64,000 nucleotides of DNA from Callorhinus ursinus (GCF_003265705.1 NW_020312785.1:127346390-127410389); one strand, 5' to 3'. Shown: positions 47,968-60,640, counted from the stretch's first letter. The notes: generated by a model from the sequence alone, not told the origin. Numbers and translations are program-made.

Positions 47968-49737
47968 AAGCTGGCAATTGTGTAGTAGTTTTCTGATACA
48001 ATAATATATGATTATGATAGGGGCAGCAGCTCCTGTTTGAGGAAGATTGGCATTTTAGTGATATGATATAGGAAAATGTTCTTGACATGTTAGAGGCTGT
48101 TTCTCTTTCTCTCCAATGTGTTCTTAAAAAACTTAAACTAGATAGAGGTGAGATTGTTATCTGCGATTAAGAATTCTGGCCAGTACATAAACTGCTAGTA
48201 GAAGTCGTTGAAGGCAGCAGCTCCTTAAGGAAACAAGACATTGGGATTAGTTTTCTGATGACTATGTTTATAGGCAGTGAGCATGGAACACTGGTAATCT
48301 ATGAAAAGTAGTAATAAAACAGTTACTGCAGTTATCATCCAAGGACATATGAAATGCAGAGCCTACTGAAGGCAGACTTTGGCTGATTAGGTAGTGGCTT
48401 CAATAGACTTGCCACTTTGGGCTTTCCTGCTTTAGAGGTTTTTAAATACCTAAAGAAGAATGCTTAGATCAGTAGCTCTCTTGAGACTGCCACGTGGCTA
48501 TTTCACACTGCTCGTGCCATTGAAAATAGGCAAAGGGAATTAATACATTGCCTGGGTGATTGATCTTGACTAGCAAGTGAAAATAGAGTGCTTTACAACA
48601 TTTAAGAAAAAAGTATATATATTGAACCCAGGAGATCCAATGTGATCTTTTTGTGTACTTGTAGCCTCATGATTAGCTGCAGAAATCAAGACAGGAGCAG
48701 CTATTTTCTTCCCTCCTGACTGTCACATATTTATTTACATACGCTAGCTAACTCCCCATTCTCCTACCTCCTTTCCCCTTACTCTTCTCTTTTCTGTAGG
48801 GTGTGCTGGCTATGGCTAACTTTATCGCTTATTTCTTAGATTTCAGAATATTAAGGTGGGATTGTGGCTAAGCAAGAGAAGACACGAATACGGAGTTATG
48901 TCTGCACAACTTCACTGAGATGCATTCATGTGACCATCATGTTAATTTAACTAGGTCTGAGAATCAAATTTTATCACTGTTATGCAGGAAAGGAGCAATC
49001 TACATCCTAATCCATGCCCAATATTGATTTATCTGTTGGTTTTGTTGTTACTGTTAGTTTTAAATAAGCTATATCTATCTTCTATCTTTATAGCGACCAA
49101 AACTTATTCCTCATTTTTTACCCTCCAAAAGGTTCTTTTTATAAACAGAGATGACTGGATAAGTCATAAGCTCTGAAGTTGTATTTTTGTTCATTCAAAT
49201 GTTAGACTATGAAGTATGTAAATCAAAATGTACAACTTTCCATTCTTCTAGCATTTAAGTACTACTTTTGAGGCCAATTATTTTAAAACAAAAAAAGGAA
49301 CAATGCACACTAAAGAGATAAAATTACATTTCAGTGATGTTCAATATCACAAAAAACTTTCATTATCACTGAACAGCAAAGACACCTGGGCATATATTCA
49401 CTAACAAAACCCCCCTGAGATCTAGCATAATGGCGGTACTCTACACTAAAGCAGCTCATTGTAATGGAATTTTCTTAATATAGACATCTGAATGTGATTT
49501 CTGAAGAGTTTCATTTTCATTGTTATTGGAAGACAAACTTCATACATAAACACATAAGAAAATGTTGTTCATGCATAAACTACTTTCAGTTTATTTTTTC
49601 TGTATACTTCAGTATTTTCATATTATTTATATTTGTAATTTGCTGCAGTTGAGTTTGAAAAGGACTAAGATATATATTAACTCCCCGTTTACCAGAATTT
49701 ATAAGTGCAGTATCTCCAGTCATAGTGCATATATCAG
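47968..49737. other. No feature recognised
   Basis: Ordinary AT-rich sequence. I can support no repeat, RNA gene or coding region. Confidence 0.35.
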
Positions 49738-50130
49738 GCAGGATGTTTTAACTTCAAGTAACACAAACCAACTAAAGATTACAAAAACAATAGATTATTT
49801 TCTCAAATAACAGTAGGCCTGATGGTGGTTGTTTCCTGAACCAATTGATGTAGTAGGTCAATTATGACAAATTTGCTCTGATCTTATAGGTATTCCCCTA
49901 ATGGTGCAAGTGCTGCCACAGCTCCAAGCAGCGCATACACAAAAGATAAGGTTCAAAGATAAGGAAGAAAGAAGAAGGTTTTCTCCTGGTCATCTCCAAT
50001 TTTACTGGGCAGAAAAATGTTTCTGAGGACCTCTCAAAAGACTTCCCCTCAGGTCTCATCATCCAGAACTAGGTCATATGCCTTGAATTCCATCACAGAC
50101 AATCAGGAATAGGGTGATGATGCTCAGATT
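49738..50130. repeat. Possible old dispersed repeat, unassigned
   Basis: aagtaacacaaaccaactaa, acaatagattattttctcaa, ataacagtaggcctgatggt and ctgccacagctccaagcagc resemble a known class of old mammalian repeats with this layout, but I cannot name the family. Confidence 0.35.
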
Positions 50131-50149
50131 AGAGCAAATATGAGTCATC

Positions 50150-50395
50150 CCCCGGGGCAGTCATTCCCATTAGGAGAAGGGGGGTTCTGCTCCCCAGGGG
50201 ATATTAGGCACTGCCTGGAGACATTTCCGATTGTCACAACTTGGGGGGGTGTTACTAGAATCTAATAAGTAGAGGGCAACACTGCTGTTATGCATCCTAA
50301 AATAAAGGACAGAAAAAAGGAGTGGAACCCCGCCCCCTCAACAAAACATTATCTGGCACAAAATATCAATAGCGCCAAGGTTGAGAAAGCCTGTT
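50150..50395 (+). mobile_element. hAT-type MER-like fossil
   Basis: ccaggggatattaggcactg, cctggagacatttccgattg, tcacaacttgggggggtgtt and gccaaggttgagaaagcctg match a widespread non-autonomous DNA transposon pattern. Family name not assigned. Confidence 0.5.
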
Positions 50396-50491
50396 CTAGG
50401 ATTTCACTCACCTTCTGTGGTTAGAATGCCTTTTGATAAGTGAACAAAATTAAGTTTCTCTTAGCAAGAACCCAAAGGGGAAAAGACTATA

Positions 50492-50708
50492 AGATCAATG
50501 GTTCTCAAACTTTAGAGAATATCAGAGGGGGATATAAAGGAAAAATAGAAAACATCAGAGACATATCTGGAGGGATAATTAAAGATTGCTGGACCCCATT
50601 CCCAGACGTTGTGATTCAGTGTTCCTGGGAATGAGGGCTCAAAAATGTGCATTTCTAACAAGTTTTCAGGAGATGCTAACGCGAACACCCCATGTTTGAG
50701 AACCAGTG
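50492..50708 (+). mobile_element. MER5-like hAT fossil
   Basis: Begins atcaatggttctcaaacttt and ends catgtttgagaaccagtgta, with tgcatttctaacaagttttc in between. An A-rich stretch near 50540-50575 seems inserted. Confidence 0.6.
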
Positions 50709-51925
50709 TAGTCAACCATACCCCAGGAGATTATGAATAAGCAATGATCAGATTGTGACCTTAGACAATTAATGTAACCTCTGTGGGCTTCTACTTTCTC
50801 ACTGGTAAAATCAGCAATATATGAAAGGTACATGGCTTTATATTTGGTGAGGTTTGACTCCTCTGTGACCAAATGTCCCATTGAAATTGCACTCCCTGCC
50901 CCTCATGGTATTCGTATCACATAACAGAAAATCAGAAAAGTTGTTTAAGATGTAGAAAATTTGAACCATGTTAGCAACCAAACAGATCAGTTGAATTCCT
51001 TCTAAGTAGAAGACCAAAAACGGCTAGCCTCTATGTGAGGTGATGCAGTTTAAGGTAAATGGTTGGACAACTAGTAAGGCACATAGTAATCTCAACATTT
51101 TCGTGAGAAACAGCATTTGAAAAACTGCGATAAGATCCTGAAGAGGCTATTTACAGAACAAGAAATACAAATTATTAATGAGAAAATGATAAAATGTTTA
51201 ACTTAACCAACAAAGACATGCCAATTAAAATAACCAGGACATGCTTCCTACGCTTTGACAAAGATAAAAGAAAAAAAGGAAAACATTGCATGAGGGTGAT
51301 CAGGGGAAAACAACCAGAGCTACAGTGGACACTATTTAGCAAATTTTGCTCTAGAAGGATGATAGAATCAAATAAGAAAGAGATATCAAATTATGGAAAA
51401 ATCAAAGAGGTAATAAAGTAGAATTTTACTAGATCTGGGCAAGAATAATAACCAGCTCTGAAACAAGAGAACAACATTATGGCTACTTCGTCATGATGAT
51501 GTTGATGATCAGGAAGACACTATACCTTTACTTATTAACATACTACAAAAAGGAAGAGATTTTAGAAAAATATTCATTTAAGTATATCAGGGAAGTGGGC
51601 GATATTTATACTTTATAAGTGCTTACATAGTATGAAGGAAAGATAACAAGACAACCGATGGGAAAAGAGTAAGAACTGACAAGTCACACAAGAAGAACCA
51701 TAATATGAGATTAAGCCAATAAGGTAAATTGAAAAAATAAAAATAGTGGTATTAGGGTGGCATCACTGTAGTTGACATATTTATGTACACATATACACAC
51801 ATAAAGAGAAAAATAATTCACAAATTATTTGTTCACGAGGTAGGCCTGGTAAAAGATCTGACTGACCTTGCCCTTGGACGGGGATAAAGGCCGGTGATTA
51901 CTAAACTCTCCATTCCTGGTTTTTT
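50709..51925. other. Mostly unrecognised; weak MIR trace
   Basis: About 50748-50815 is MIR-like (gtgaccttagacaattaatg, then cttctactttctcactgg). The rest shows no supported feature. Confidence 0.35.
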
Positions 51926-51929
51926 TTTA

Positions 51930-52085
51930 CGGACATTGTTGAATTTAGTGCACATAATAGCCCTTTCAGGAAATCAGTATTATCTCCATTTCACAGATGA
52001 AGACACTGAAGTTGAGGGAGATGAAGGGACCACACTAGTCCTGCCTGGCATCAAAGTCTGTGCTCTTTCTACTGTAATTCTGGTG
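51930..52085 (-). repeat. MIR SINE fossil, minus strand
   Basis: tatctccatttcacagatga, agacactgaagttgagggag and gtctgtgctctttctactgt match the MIR reverse complement. Confidence 0.6.
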
Positions 52086-52127
52086 TTGCCCTTGGATGGT
52101 GATAATAAACATCGTAGCATTAATGAC

Positions 52128-52310
52128 TAACATTTATTGAGTAGCAAGTGCTGTGCTAAGCAAATTGCCTGTGTTATCCCATTTAATTCTCAATATAATC
52201 CTGTTATCTATTCCCATTTGTAGATGATAAAATTAAGAGGATATGTTCAAGGTCATATAATTCTTAAAGCCAGGTCTGCATGATTCCAAAGCCTACACAT
52301 AAACAACTTT
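52128..52310 (-). repeat. MIR SINE fossil, minus strand
   Basis: taacatttattgagtagcaa, gtgctgtgctaagcaaattg, ccatttaattctcaatataa and ttgtagatgataaaattaag follow MIR in reverse. A second MIR lies just upstream at 51930. Confidence 0.75.
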
Positions 52311-52693
52311 CTTGTATTTTCTTCTTTAAGGTAACTTTTTTCTTTTTTAATAAGAGGAAAGAAATGGGCGGGGGAGTCCAAAAGGAGATACAAATTTTCC
52401 ACTAATGGTCACCTAACCAGTTTGAAAAGAGGCATCTGTTGTTTTATTAGGGATTTAAAAAGATGAGAAGGCCCTACCTGACTTGATTTAGCTCTTAATT
52501 TCTACCCTCACCTCCCAGCCCTAAGTTCTGGTTTAAAATAGAATTTTCATCATCAAATTTACTATTGGTTTTAGTCCCCAAAGTTTGGAGGAATGTGGAA
52601 AGTGGGAATTAAAATGGATTTAGAAGCTGCCTGTTTCTCTCCAAAAGTACACTAAACAGTTAGCAACATATGCATTAGGTAATTTTGTACTAC

Positions 52694-53248
52694 TGTTAGT
52701 TGGACACTTAAGTAGTCAGGGCCAGGGTCCCCAAAAAGAAAAAGTGGAGTCAGGCCAGCTAAAATAAAAGAGCATTGACATCCTGTTTTGCAGCTTAGAC
52801 AGGACCGCACTGACATTCTGCTTTGTAGCCTTTGCAGAAATGACTTCTGCAAAATGTCCTAAAATAAGACAATTAACCACAAAAGCATTTGTCAATATCA
52901 TGGGCAAGGGGCAGTTAAGACCTAAGCCCTCAGATGTCAGCAGAAAAGACCATCAGCAGGTGGACATTAACCCAATAGGTAGACAGATACATAACCAAAG
53001 CCCTGATTGGCATGACTCAGCACACTCCAATTGCTTTAAAAAGTTCCACAAAAGAGCTCACAAGAACCCCTCAACTTAGAAACTTCGAAGGCAACCCTCT
53101 CGGGCCCCCTCCTCTTCTGGAAGGTTTGTACTCTTGCCCAAGAAATTTTGCTTTGCTGCCCACCATTCTTCATCTTGTCTACCTCTTCATTCTTCAAAAC
53201 AGCATGATCAAGAACCATGGGCACCAAGGGGACACAAATCCTGTAACA
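52694..53248 (+). mobile_element. Solo LTR of an ERV1 (gammaretrovirus-like) element
   Basis: 555 bp with inverted ends TGTTA...TAACA. The interior fits a gammaretroviral LTR: a TATA-like region near 53034 (gctttaaaaag), then cctcctcttctggaaggttt, ttgctttgctgcccaccatt and gatcaagaaccatggg toward the 3' end. It is more CpG-rich than the flanks. No internal gag, pol or env sequence adjoins it, so it looks like a solo LTR left by recombination. A 4-bp target duplication was not obvious, so edges may be off by a few bases. Overlapping frames on both strands are not genes. Confidence 0.7.
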
Positions 53249-53304
53249 TTAACAGTGCAGGGAAGACACCAATGGCTGGCATGCATTACATGCATATATG
53301 CTTT

Positions 53305-53410
53305 AAAATATTGTTAAGCCTTGCAACAAACCTCTAAGGTAGATCATTCTCTCCAGTTCACAGATAAGGTAAATGATGGTTAACTGACAGGATGGCTTAG
53401 AATGGTTAAA
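53305..53410 (-). repeat. Possible MIR fossil
   Basis: ttgcaacaaacctctaaggt, agatcattctctccagttca and cagataaggtaaatgatggt resemble MIR in reverse. Short and diverged. Confidence 0.4.
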
Positions 53411-54985
53411 TGAGCTATTGACTGGTAGAAATGGGTTTTTATTCCCTAACTATTTAGCTCCAAACCATGTGTGCTCACCCAGGGGGCTAAACAGCAAAAC
53501 AGGCAGCTTTATAAAGAGCTGTGAGAGTGAGAAGTACCAGGATACAAGTTTGCACAGGAAGACCCAGATTGACAGGCTATTTTAAGGGTAAAAAGGAAAG
53601 TTAGGAAGATTTAGATAATGGGTGAAGGATCTCAGAAGAAAAAAAAAAAAAAGGAAGACAAAGAAGAGTCTATGAAAAATGCATGTATGGTTTGTTTGCT
53701 TGCCAGTCAGCTTCCAAAATGTCAGGGATGTTCCGTGTTCCCCTCCACTGGGTGATAAGCTGTTATTCTTTGCTTTGTGTCATCTGAAATACGACACTCA
53801 ACTTCAAGTTGAGTTTAGTAATGAAGAGTACCTAAGTGAAATCCAAATTGGACCTACATAATCAGATAGAAGTTGCTTTTCTCCATGTCAAAATATTTGT
53901 AGAAGATATATTATCTGTTTGCATTTAAAACTTTATTCCTTCCAAGTTAGCTTTAAGATTAGTGCAAAACATTCATGGATACACATTTTTTGTAGAGGCC
54001 TCAATAATTCATAGAGGTCTCAAACTATTGATCAGTCAACATGAAATAGCCTAATGTCTGATGGGAATAGATCAAGTTATCTGACTTTATGTTCTTTTCC
54101 TTTCTCTTTTTATGGAATAAGATTGTCTTCATGAAAAAATTTAAAAAAACATAAAGAAAGGAAGCAGGAATCCATGGAATTTGGGAGTAGCACCTAATGA
54201 AGCTTTTCCAATAACCAATGGAGTGACATCAGTGAAAGTTATTTTTCTTGATGTATTGTCTGTATTTATTTTAATATTTTGATTTTATTTTCTAGGAAGC
54301 AAGTCAAAGGGTTTCTGAAAGAAAATGGAATTTTTAAGAGATTTGTAACACAGTTATTTCATAGGAATAACCAGCTGCTTTATTTTTGTATAATTATAAT
54401 GGTCTTTGTCCTTTAGCCCCATCAATACAAGCCTGTTTCTTCAGTCTTTGAGATCAACACTCAAACTTCACCACAGGCCCAAAGGAAGGATAACTTAGTT
54501 TCTGTCATGGTGACTTTAAGTAAACAACATTTGCAATGCTAGCTCTGCAACCCCACACCTATAAAATGACTGCACCTGTCACCCACAACATGAAGTCTTG
54601 AGACCATAAGATAAACCAAAACCACGGAGTCATCTTTCTAAAAAGGGATGACCCATTTTAATAACTAGTAATATGCATAAGCTTTTTAGCCTCAGGACAG
54701 AAACTGATCATTAGAAGGATTTGGGAAGGCATTTCCTCCTATTTCAAACACAGTATCACAGAATTAGATGTGTATGTGGGGAGGCTCACTTCAAATAAGA
54801 ACTACTGCCAAGGGCAAAACACAATATTTGATGCAATGATTCAGTCATTTAAAATAGGACCCGAGCTCTATTGTGTCACATTCACACCTGTCTCTATTTT
54901 AAAAAGATCCTCAGAGTCTGCAAGGCTGGATTAACAGCACCATCTGAGACAGGCAAAAGGCCAAGTGTCGAAGCAAGCATTCTAT
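53411..54985. other. No feature recognised
   Basis: An A-run at about 53640-53653 is the only simple repeat. No supported gene, RNA or repeat family. Confidence 0.35.
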
Positions 54986-54989
54986 GAAA

Positions 54990-55160
54990 ATCAAAATTGA
55001 TGGCTGTCACAGAACTTTATAGGTTGATGGAATTGTTCTGCATTTTGATTGTGATGGTAGTAGTTACACTGGTGCAAACATTTGTCAAAATTCATTGACC
55101 CATACATTTAAAATGGGTTCATTTCATTGTATGGAAATTATACCTCAATAAAGTTGATTT
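54990..55160 (+). mobile_element. Old L1M 3' end fossil
   Basis: attttgattgtgatggtagt, tagttacactggtgcaaaca, atacatttaaaatgggttca and attatacctcaataaagttg match the 3'UTR tail of old mammalian L1M elements. Confidence 0.65.
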
Positions 55161-56680
55161 AAAAAAATGACAGCTGTCCATGTTGACCATGAACACATGC
55201 CCCTCTGGCAAAAGCAATAGAAATCATGAAGTCAGTTCTGGGTGCACACTAATAAAGATTAAATATAGCATTTAAGCCTGGGCAGTCAAGAGCAGAAGAA
55301 CTTCCTTGTGAAAAGCTGGAGATGACAATTAAAGATCTATTGGGAACTTTATCTTACTAAAACAAAACTAGTCACTCATAGAGACTCTCAAATATGCTTT
55401 TTCCTTTATCAAACCAACCATAGAATGTGTCAGAATGTTTAGTGGATTTCTAAAGGTTTGTACGTTATCTATAGGCACATAACTCACCATTAAAACGGGT
55501 AAAGCTCAAGCTCAGTATGCATATTAATTATGAAGAACACATCTTATTTTTGTTTTAAGAAAATAAAATGTAGCATCCTTCTCTAGGATTACTGAAAATA
55601 TATCTGAGAAATATGATCTTGAAGGCTAATTTCCTAAATATGTAATATTGTACATACTGAGAGGCAAACACATGTTCTAGAAACCACTTTTAATTGTGTG
55701 ACCTTGGCAAAACCATATCTTTTTGGATCTATGTCTATTTTTACTACTCTAAAATGAACGGGATAGTCCAGACAAAGCTCTATGACATAGAACAGCATAA
55801 ATCACACTTAACTCTTGGATTAGAAGCTCTATTTTTACTAACTGGAAATTCTCTCTTTTTATCACCTAATGCTTTTCTTTTGTTATACTAGATTCGGAGA
55901 AAGGACAGTGCTGATGAGAGAATGAGGAAATTTTTTTAGTTATCTCATTGAGATACTCTAAATATACTAATCTCATTTCAGCATACTGGATTTGATATGA
56001 GGAATGTTCTAGAAGTTGAGGTTGCCAGGAAAATATTAGAAAGAAAAAGAATATTATTGGCAAAGAAAAAATAAAAAAGAAATGAAGCTATGATTCATCT
56101 CATTAATATTTAACAAAAGATCTATAAGAGATTAAAATATTTTTCATTGGAAGTAGTTGAATGCATCTTTGACTTTTGTGGAAATAACCATATGTTTTAG
56201 AAATTATGACATTATAGAATCTTGGATTTATAAGGGAACAAAAATGGTCATCAATACCAGTTGCTCCACTTGGAGTCCAATGGTAGCCGGTATTTTAACA
56301 TAAAATACAAAAACAACTAAACCTGTCTTGATTATTTTACTTTTGTACAGGAAAAAGCATAAAAACAACTTCACACACCTGTCACTTTGCATGTTTGTTT
56401 AAGCCAAGCTGTGATTAATATTTTAGAGATAAATATTCAGAGATAGCAGCAGGGGCTTTCTCTTATCACATAAAGGCTAAATTCAATCCAAGGTTACATT
56501 TATTCATAAACTTTAACTTGTTAGCACCAGGCAGTCTTTCTCAATTTCAAACCAGGGCACACTTTTCAACCTAAGAAGTACTGATAGTATAACGGATTTG
56601 CCCAAGGAAATCTAAACCCCTCAGTTTGGAGAATAAAAAAATAAAGCAAAAAAAACAAATGATAGAAGTCTAGAGCATCA
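55161..56680. other. No feature recognised
   Basis: AT-rich. A weak MIR-like stretch occurs at about 55690-55770 (gtgaccttggcaaaaccata). No coding region is supported. Confidence 0.35.
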
Positions 56681-56694
56681 GAAAAATTATCTAA

Positions 56695-56889
56695 GGGGCG
56701 CCTGGGCAGCTCAGTCAGTTAAGCGTCTGCCTTCGGCTCAGGTCATGATCCCGGGGTCCTGGGATCTAGTCCCACATCGGGCTCCCTGCTCAGCGGGGAG
56801 CCTGCTTCTCCCTCTCCACCCCACTCGTGTTCTCTCTCTCACTGTCTCTATCTCTCTCTCAAATAAATACATAAAAACCTAAAAAAAAA
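56695..56889 (+). mobile_element. CAN SINE, plus strand, young-looking
   Basis: Starts ggggcgcctgggcagctcag and keeps the cttcggctcaggtcatgatc and cccacatcgggctccctgct blocks, with an A-rich tail. Perfect 14-bp duplication GAAAAATTATCTAA at 56681-56694 and 56890-56903. Confidence 0.95.
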
Positions 56890-56903
56890 GAAAAATTATC
56901 TAA

Positions 56904-57839
56904 AATTTGGACATAATGTGCAAAGGCGGTGGCCCATCATTTCAGTGTCATTTGAGAGCAATGGCCATTCAAGGATTATGTACAAGAATATACTCAGTAT
57001 AAAGCCAAACTATTATTAACTGTTGAATACCAGTTTCAAACTTAGTCAAGTTACTTGTTTACTTCTTAATGATCTTTGTCTGATAGAGGTGTAAATTTTT
57101 TTTTCTGAAACAAATAAATCCAAATTTATGACCCTTTGAATACTTGACAGTTTTTTTTTTTCAAATAAAACTCAGGCATCTTACCCTAATATTTATTTGT
57201 TAAATAGTTCATAGATACTTAATTTTTCAAATGCTCTCTGAATTGGTGATAACAACTTTCTTTTTGTCTGATTAACAAGTTAAATGGAACAAAAGATCCC
57301 ACATATTCACTTTATATGTGCCTGCCAATCATGATTTTGCTTTTTAAAAATTATATTTTAACAAGAGATCAAGATGCTAAATGTAAAGTGTTAACTGCTG
57401 TTTTCTTCTTTCCTTTTTTTAAAGAAAAGTTTAAAATAAAAGGGCTGAGCCATATAACTGGAAGTTTTATGAATTATGGCTACTTGGGAGAAAAACCTAC
57501 AAAGCAATGTCTTAAAAGTGGTACAAGCCCTACACAAAGAATGCAGTGCTCTATCTGCATTCAGTTCCTTCTACTTGGAAAGAACTTCATCACCACATGC
57601 TTAGCTCCTACACATCTCTTACAAATCTTCCAAATTATTTCTTTTTCAAGGATGTCAGTAATTCTCTGAGAACAGTTATTTCCTTCAAATCATTTGATTC
57701 ATCCAGTTTTAAAGCAGCTACTATCTTGTAGTATAATTGATCTGTTTAAATGTCCTTATGGACTCCTTCTCAGCTTCATGTCTACTTCACGTCCTAAGTA
57801 AATGATCACCTCAGGGACCCTCTAGGCTTCACCAGCCAC
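56904..57839. other. No feature recognised
   Basis: AT-rich sequence with T-runs. The 117-codon frame at 57316-57669 shows no known motif and sits in low-complexity sequence, so I do not call a gene. Confidence 0.3.
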
Positions 57840-58505
57840 CTGTGACCTGAAGAACACAGATTGTAGAAGTTCTTGCCTCTGCTTCCTTCCTTTACTTATG
57901 ATTTCCTATGACCTTGTCTTCACCCAATATGCTCTCTTTGGTTTCTCTGGGCTCTTGCCCCACACCCATGGACGAGTGTCACTCTATTCTTATGTCTAGC
58001 CATCGCTTCCAAACCACAGGTTTGGCCAGGGACTGAGGCTGTTTAAAAGTTTTTCCCAGGTATTTGGCTTCTGGATGCTATTATTGTTCTCATATCCTGG
58101 GTCCTTGTCTGTCTGCCACACTACTTTGCCTCCCAGCTGCCACTGGTATGAACAGCTGAGAGAATGTGTGTGATCAAAGAGGACACACCCCAGGCTCCTG
58201 CATTTTCAGTCTTCAGTCTTCAGCCTCTGTGCCCGTCAAAGCCCATCAGCAGGTTACTTTGACCTTTGTACTAATTCTAGCGTTCTTCCCTGCCCTGTTC
58301 CCCACTGCTTGAGAGCTAACAATGTGGTCATTCTCTTTAGAGTGCAGCCACACATACTGCCCAGGATCCATGCTGATATCAATCTCTAGTGCTGCTAATG
58401 TGGCTCCTTGTAGCAGACCATCTGAACATACATTTTCCACTTGCTCATCAAGAATGTTTATCAGAACTCATACCTCCTCTTTAGGCAACCCAATGGCCTC
58501 TTAAT
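57840..58505. other. Unidentified GC-richer block with a short minus-strand frame
   Basis: This stretch is noticeably less AT-rich than both flanks. The minus-strand frame 58440-58246 (64 codons, contains LLQGATLAALEIDISMDPGQ) continues upstream as VLINILDEQV before an in-frame stop. It might be a fragment of an old retrocopy or exon, but I recognise no protein. Direct repeat cagtcttcagtcttcag at about 58206-58222. Confidence 0.3.
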
Positions 58506-58554
58506 CTTAGGTTATTTTTCATTAGATATATAATGAAGCTCACTTTAGTAGCAT

Positions 58555-58582
58555 TTAAATATATATATATCTCATATATATG
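58555..58582. repeat. AT-rich dinucleotide repeat
   Basis: Imperfect (TA)n run with an interrupting CTC, followed by a G-run near 58588-58598. Confidence 0.8.
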
Positions 58583-58599
58583 GAGTTGGGGGGGGCGGG

Positions 58600-60120
58600 T
58601 GTGGTCAATGAACCTGCCTGACAGAAGCAACAGGGCCAGAAAGACCTTTACTCATGGAAGGATAAGCAAACCACAGAAATAAAAACCAAAAGGAGTCTGT
58701 GAAAGGGTGAAAATTTAAAGAACAGAGACCATTATACTCAAGGTGAAGAGGAAAAAATATGTTTAAAACATCACTGGTAGAAAGTGGGGGGAAGTTATTT
58801 GTTTACTTTCTTAATATATTTTATAAAAACAAGGACTCTCAGACACAAGAAAAGAAGGGTGAAACCAAGATGCGAGGAGATGAGTTGAAAAATTAGAAAG
58901 GTGAATTAAGAAAAATTGTAAGGGAAAGAAAATGTAATTGCAGGATGCAAAACTGTATTTGACATAAGAAAGAGCCTGAATGATAGGCTACCTGAGAAAG
59001 AGATACCTTTTCTATTAAGGATGGTGTTATGTTATATAGCATTCAATTATTCTGAGGAACAATTCTGGGCACCTACCGTTCACAGCAAAGTCGGAGGACA
59101 CATGCTGAGAATCCCACTTTGTAAAGAATTCACCAGCAGAGGGGGAGACCGATTGGAAACACTGTATAGGCTGAGCTGTCAAACTGAGGCTGGGCTCAGT
59201 GCTACAGGAGCAGAATGAAGGAAGGATTACCTACACATAGGGTGAGGAAGGTCTTCTAACAGGATATAACCTGTAAATCAGGGCTTGCAGAATTTAGCAG
59301 ATTTGGCCAGACTATGGAGGGACAGGAGGAATTCCAGGAAAAGGAAAGAGCATGGGCGAAGTTCTCAAATCCATGTTCATCTAGACTCAATAACCCTTAG
59401 GATACTGGTTGTTAACAGTGTGAGGGATCGATTTAGCTGCTTAAAACACCTTTGCCTGAGAAACATGCAGATTATGAGCATGCACACCCACATGTCAATG
59501 TTATGACAACTGCAGCTGTTAAAAAAGGTTATGTGACTACAGAATGGGAGAGTTATTTATAGCCATGGGCTAGCTCTGTTTAGCATAGTAAAAAATCACT
59601 AGTTTTTTTTAGCTTATATTAAAAGGTTACAGAAACCTCAAGTTAGTATTTTTTTTAAATACGGGAAAACAAAACATAATACAGTTTCCAATATTTAAAT
59701 TGCTTTTTCTCTAAAGGTCTCAGTGTCTAAGCAGTTAATCACTCATTGATAGCTCAAGTGTTTAAAACACGGATGTTTCATTTCTTTAAATAACTTCTCT
59801 TCCTATGGAATGGCCATGTCCTGTGAGATGTTAAGTTCATCGGAATATAATATGGAATGCATATGGAAGCAATCACATTCTATTTTGGAACCACTTGACA
59901 AAACTCTGTCACTGCATAAAATACAACCACCGCCCCTCATTTTTTTTTATTTATGCAGCATGTATTCAGTTTAACAATACAAAATAACTCTGACATTCTG
60001 AGAATTTGGCGACATTGCATTTTCCATTATGTCAGGTGGAAATGAAAAGGTACCAAACATTACTGATAATAACATTACAAAAGCTTGTCCTCTCGGCTTA
60101 TGCACAGATGGGAATCATTA
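58600..60120. other. No feature recognised
   Basis: A/G-rich in the first half, AT-rich later. No repeat family, RNA or coding region supported. Confidence 0.35.
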
Positions 60121-60139
60121 TTGGTAACAAAATCTTTTT

Positions 60140-60293
60140 TTAAAAAAAGATTTTATTTATTTGACAGAGAGAGACACAGCAAGAGAGGGAACACAAGCCG
60201 GGGGAGTGAGAGAGAGCCTGATGCGGGGCTCAATCCCAGGACCCTGGGATCATGACCTGAGCCGAAGGCAGACGCTGAGCCACCCAGGTGCCC
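60140..60293 (-). mobile_element. CAN SINE, minus strand, internally shortened
   Basis: Tail aagattttatttatttgac at left and gctgagccacccaggtgccc at right. The 18-bp duplication TGGTAACAAAATCTTTTT at 60122-60139 recurs at 60294-60311 with one mismatch. Compared with other copies here it lacks about 25-30 bp of the body (the gctgagcaggga part) and about 8 bp of the head (ttaaccaa). Confidence 0.93.
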
Positions 60294-60499
60294 TGGTAAT
60301 AAAATCTTTTTAACAATCATTTTATCTCTAAATATAGGAAACATTGAGCTCCATAGTCAAATTTGAAAGAGAGAAGGTTAATAGATGGGCGTACAAATTC
60401 TATTTCATCCTTAGAATCTCCAGCTCAAGGTTCTGAATGAAATACTCCAAAGTCATTATCCCATTTCCCATGGAAAAATGCAGCAGGGATAGCACAGGT

Positions 60500-60640
60500 G
60501 TGGTTAGGGAGAAAGAACACTGGATATGGAGTAGGAAGACAAATTCCAGACATCTAATTCTGAGAATGCTTTCCAAAACTTACTTATATTTAATGAGTTT
60601 CAGTTTTCTTGAATGAAAAATGGGATTGCTAATGAGACTA
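60500..60640 (+). repeat. MIR SINE fossil, plus strand
   Basis: actggatatggagtaggaag, gagtttcagttttcttgaat and gaaaaatgggattgctaatg match MIR in order. Confidence 0.55.

Noticed and set aside
52716..52907. Short minus-strand coding frame in the 52.7-53.3 kb block
   Set aside because: It lies antisense within a solo LTR and overlaps other chance frames.
57316..57669. 117-codon plus-strand frame
   Set aside because: AT-rich and T-run-containing sequence with no known domain; no conservation evidence available.
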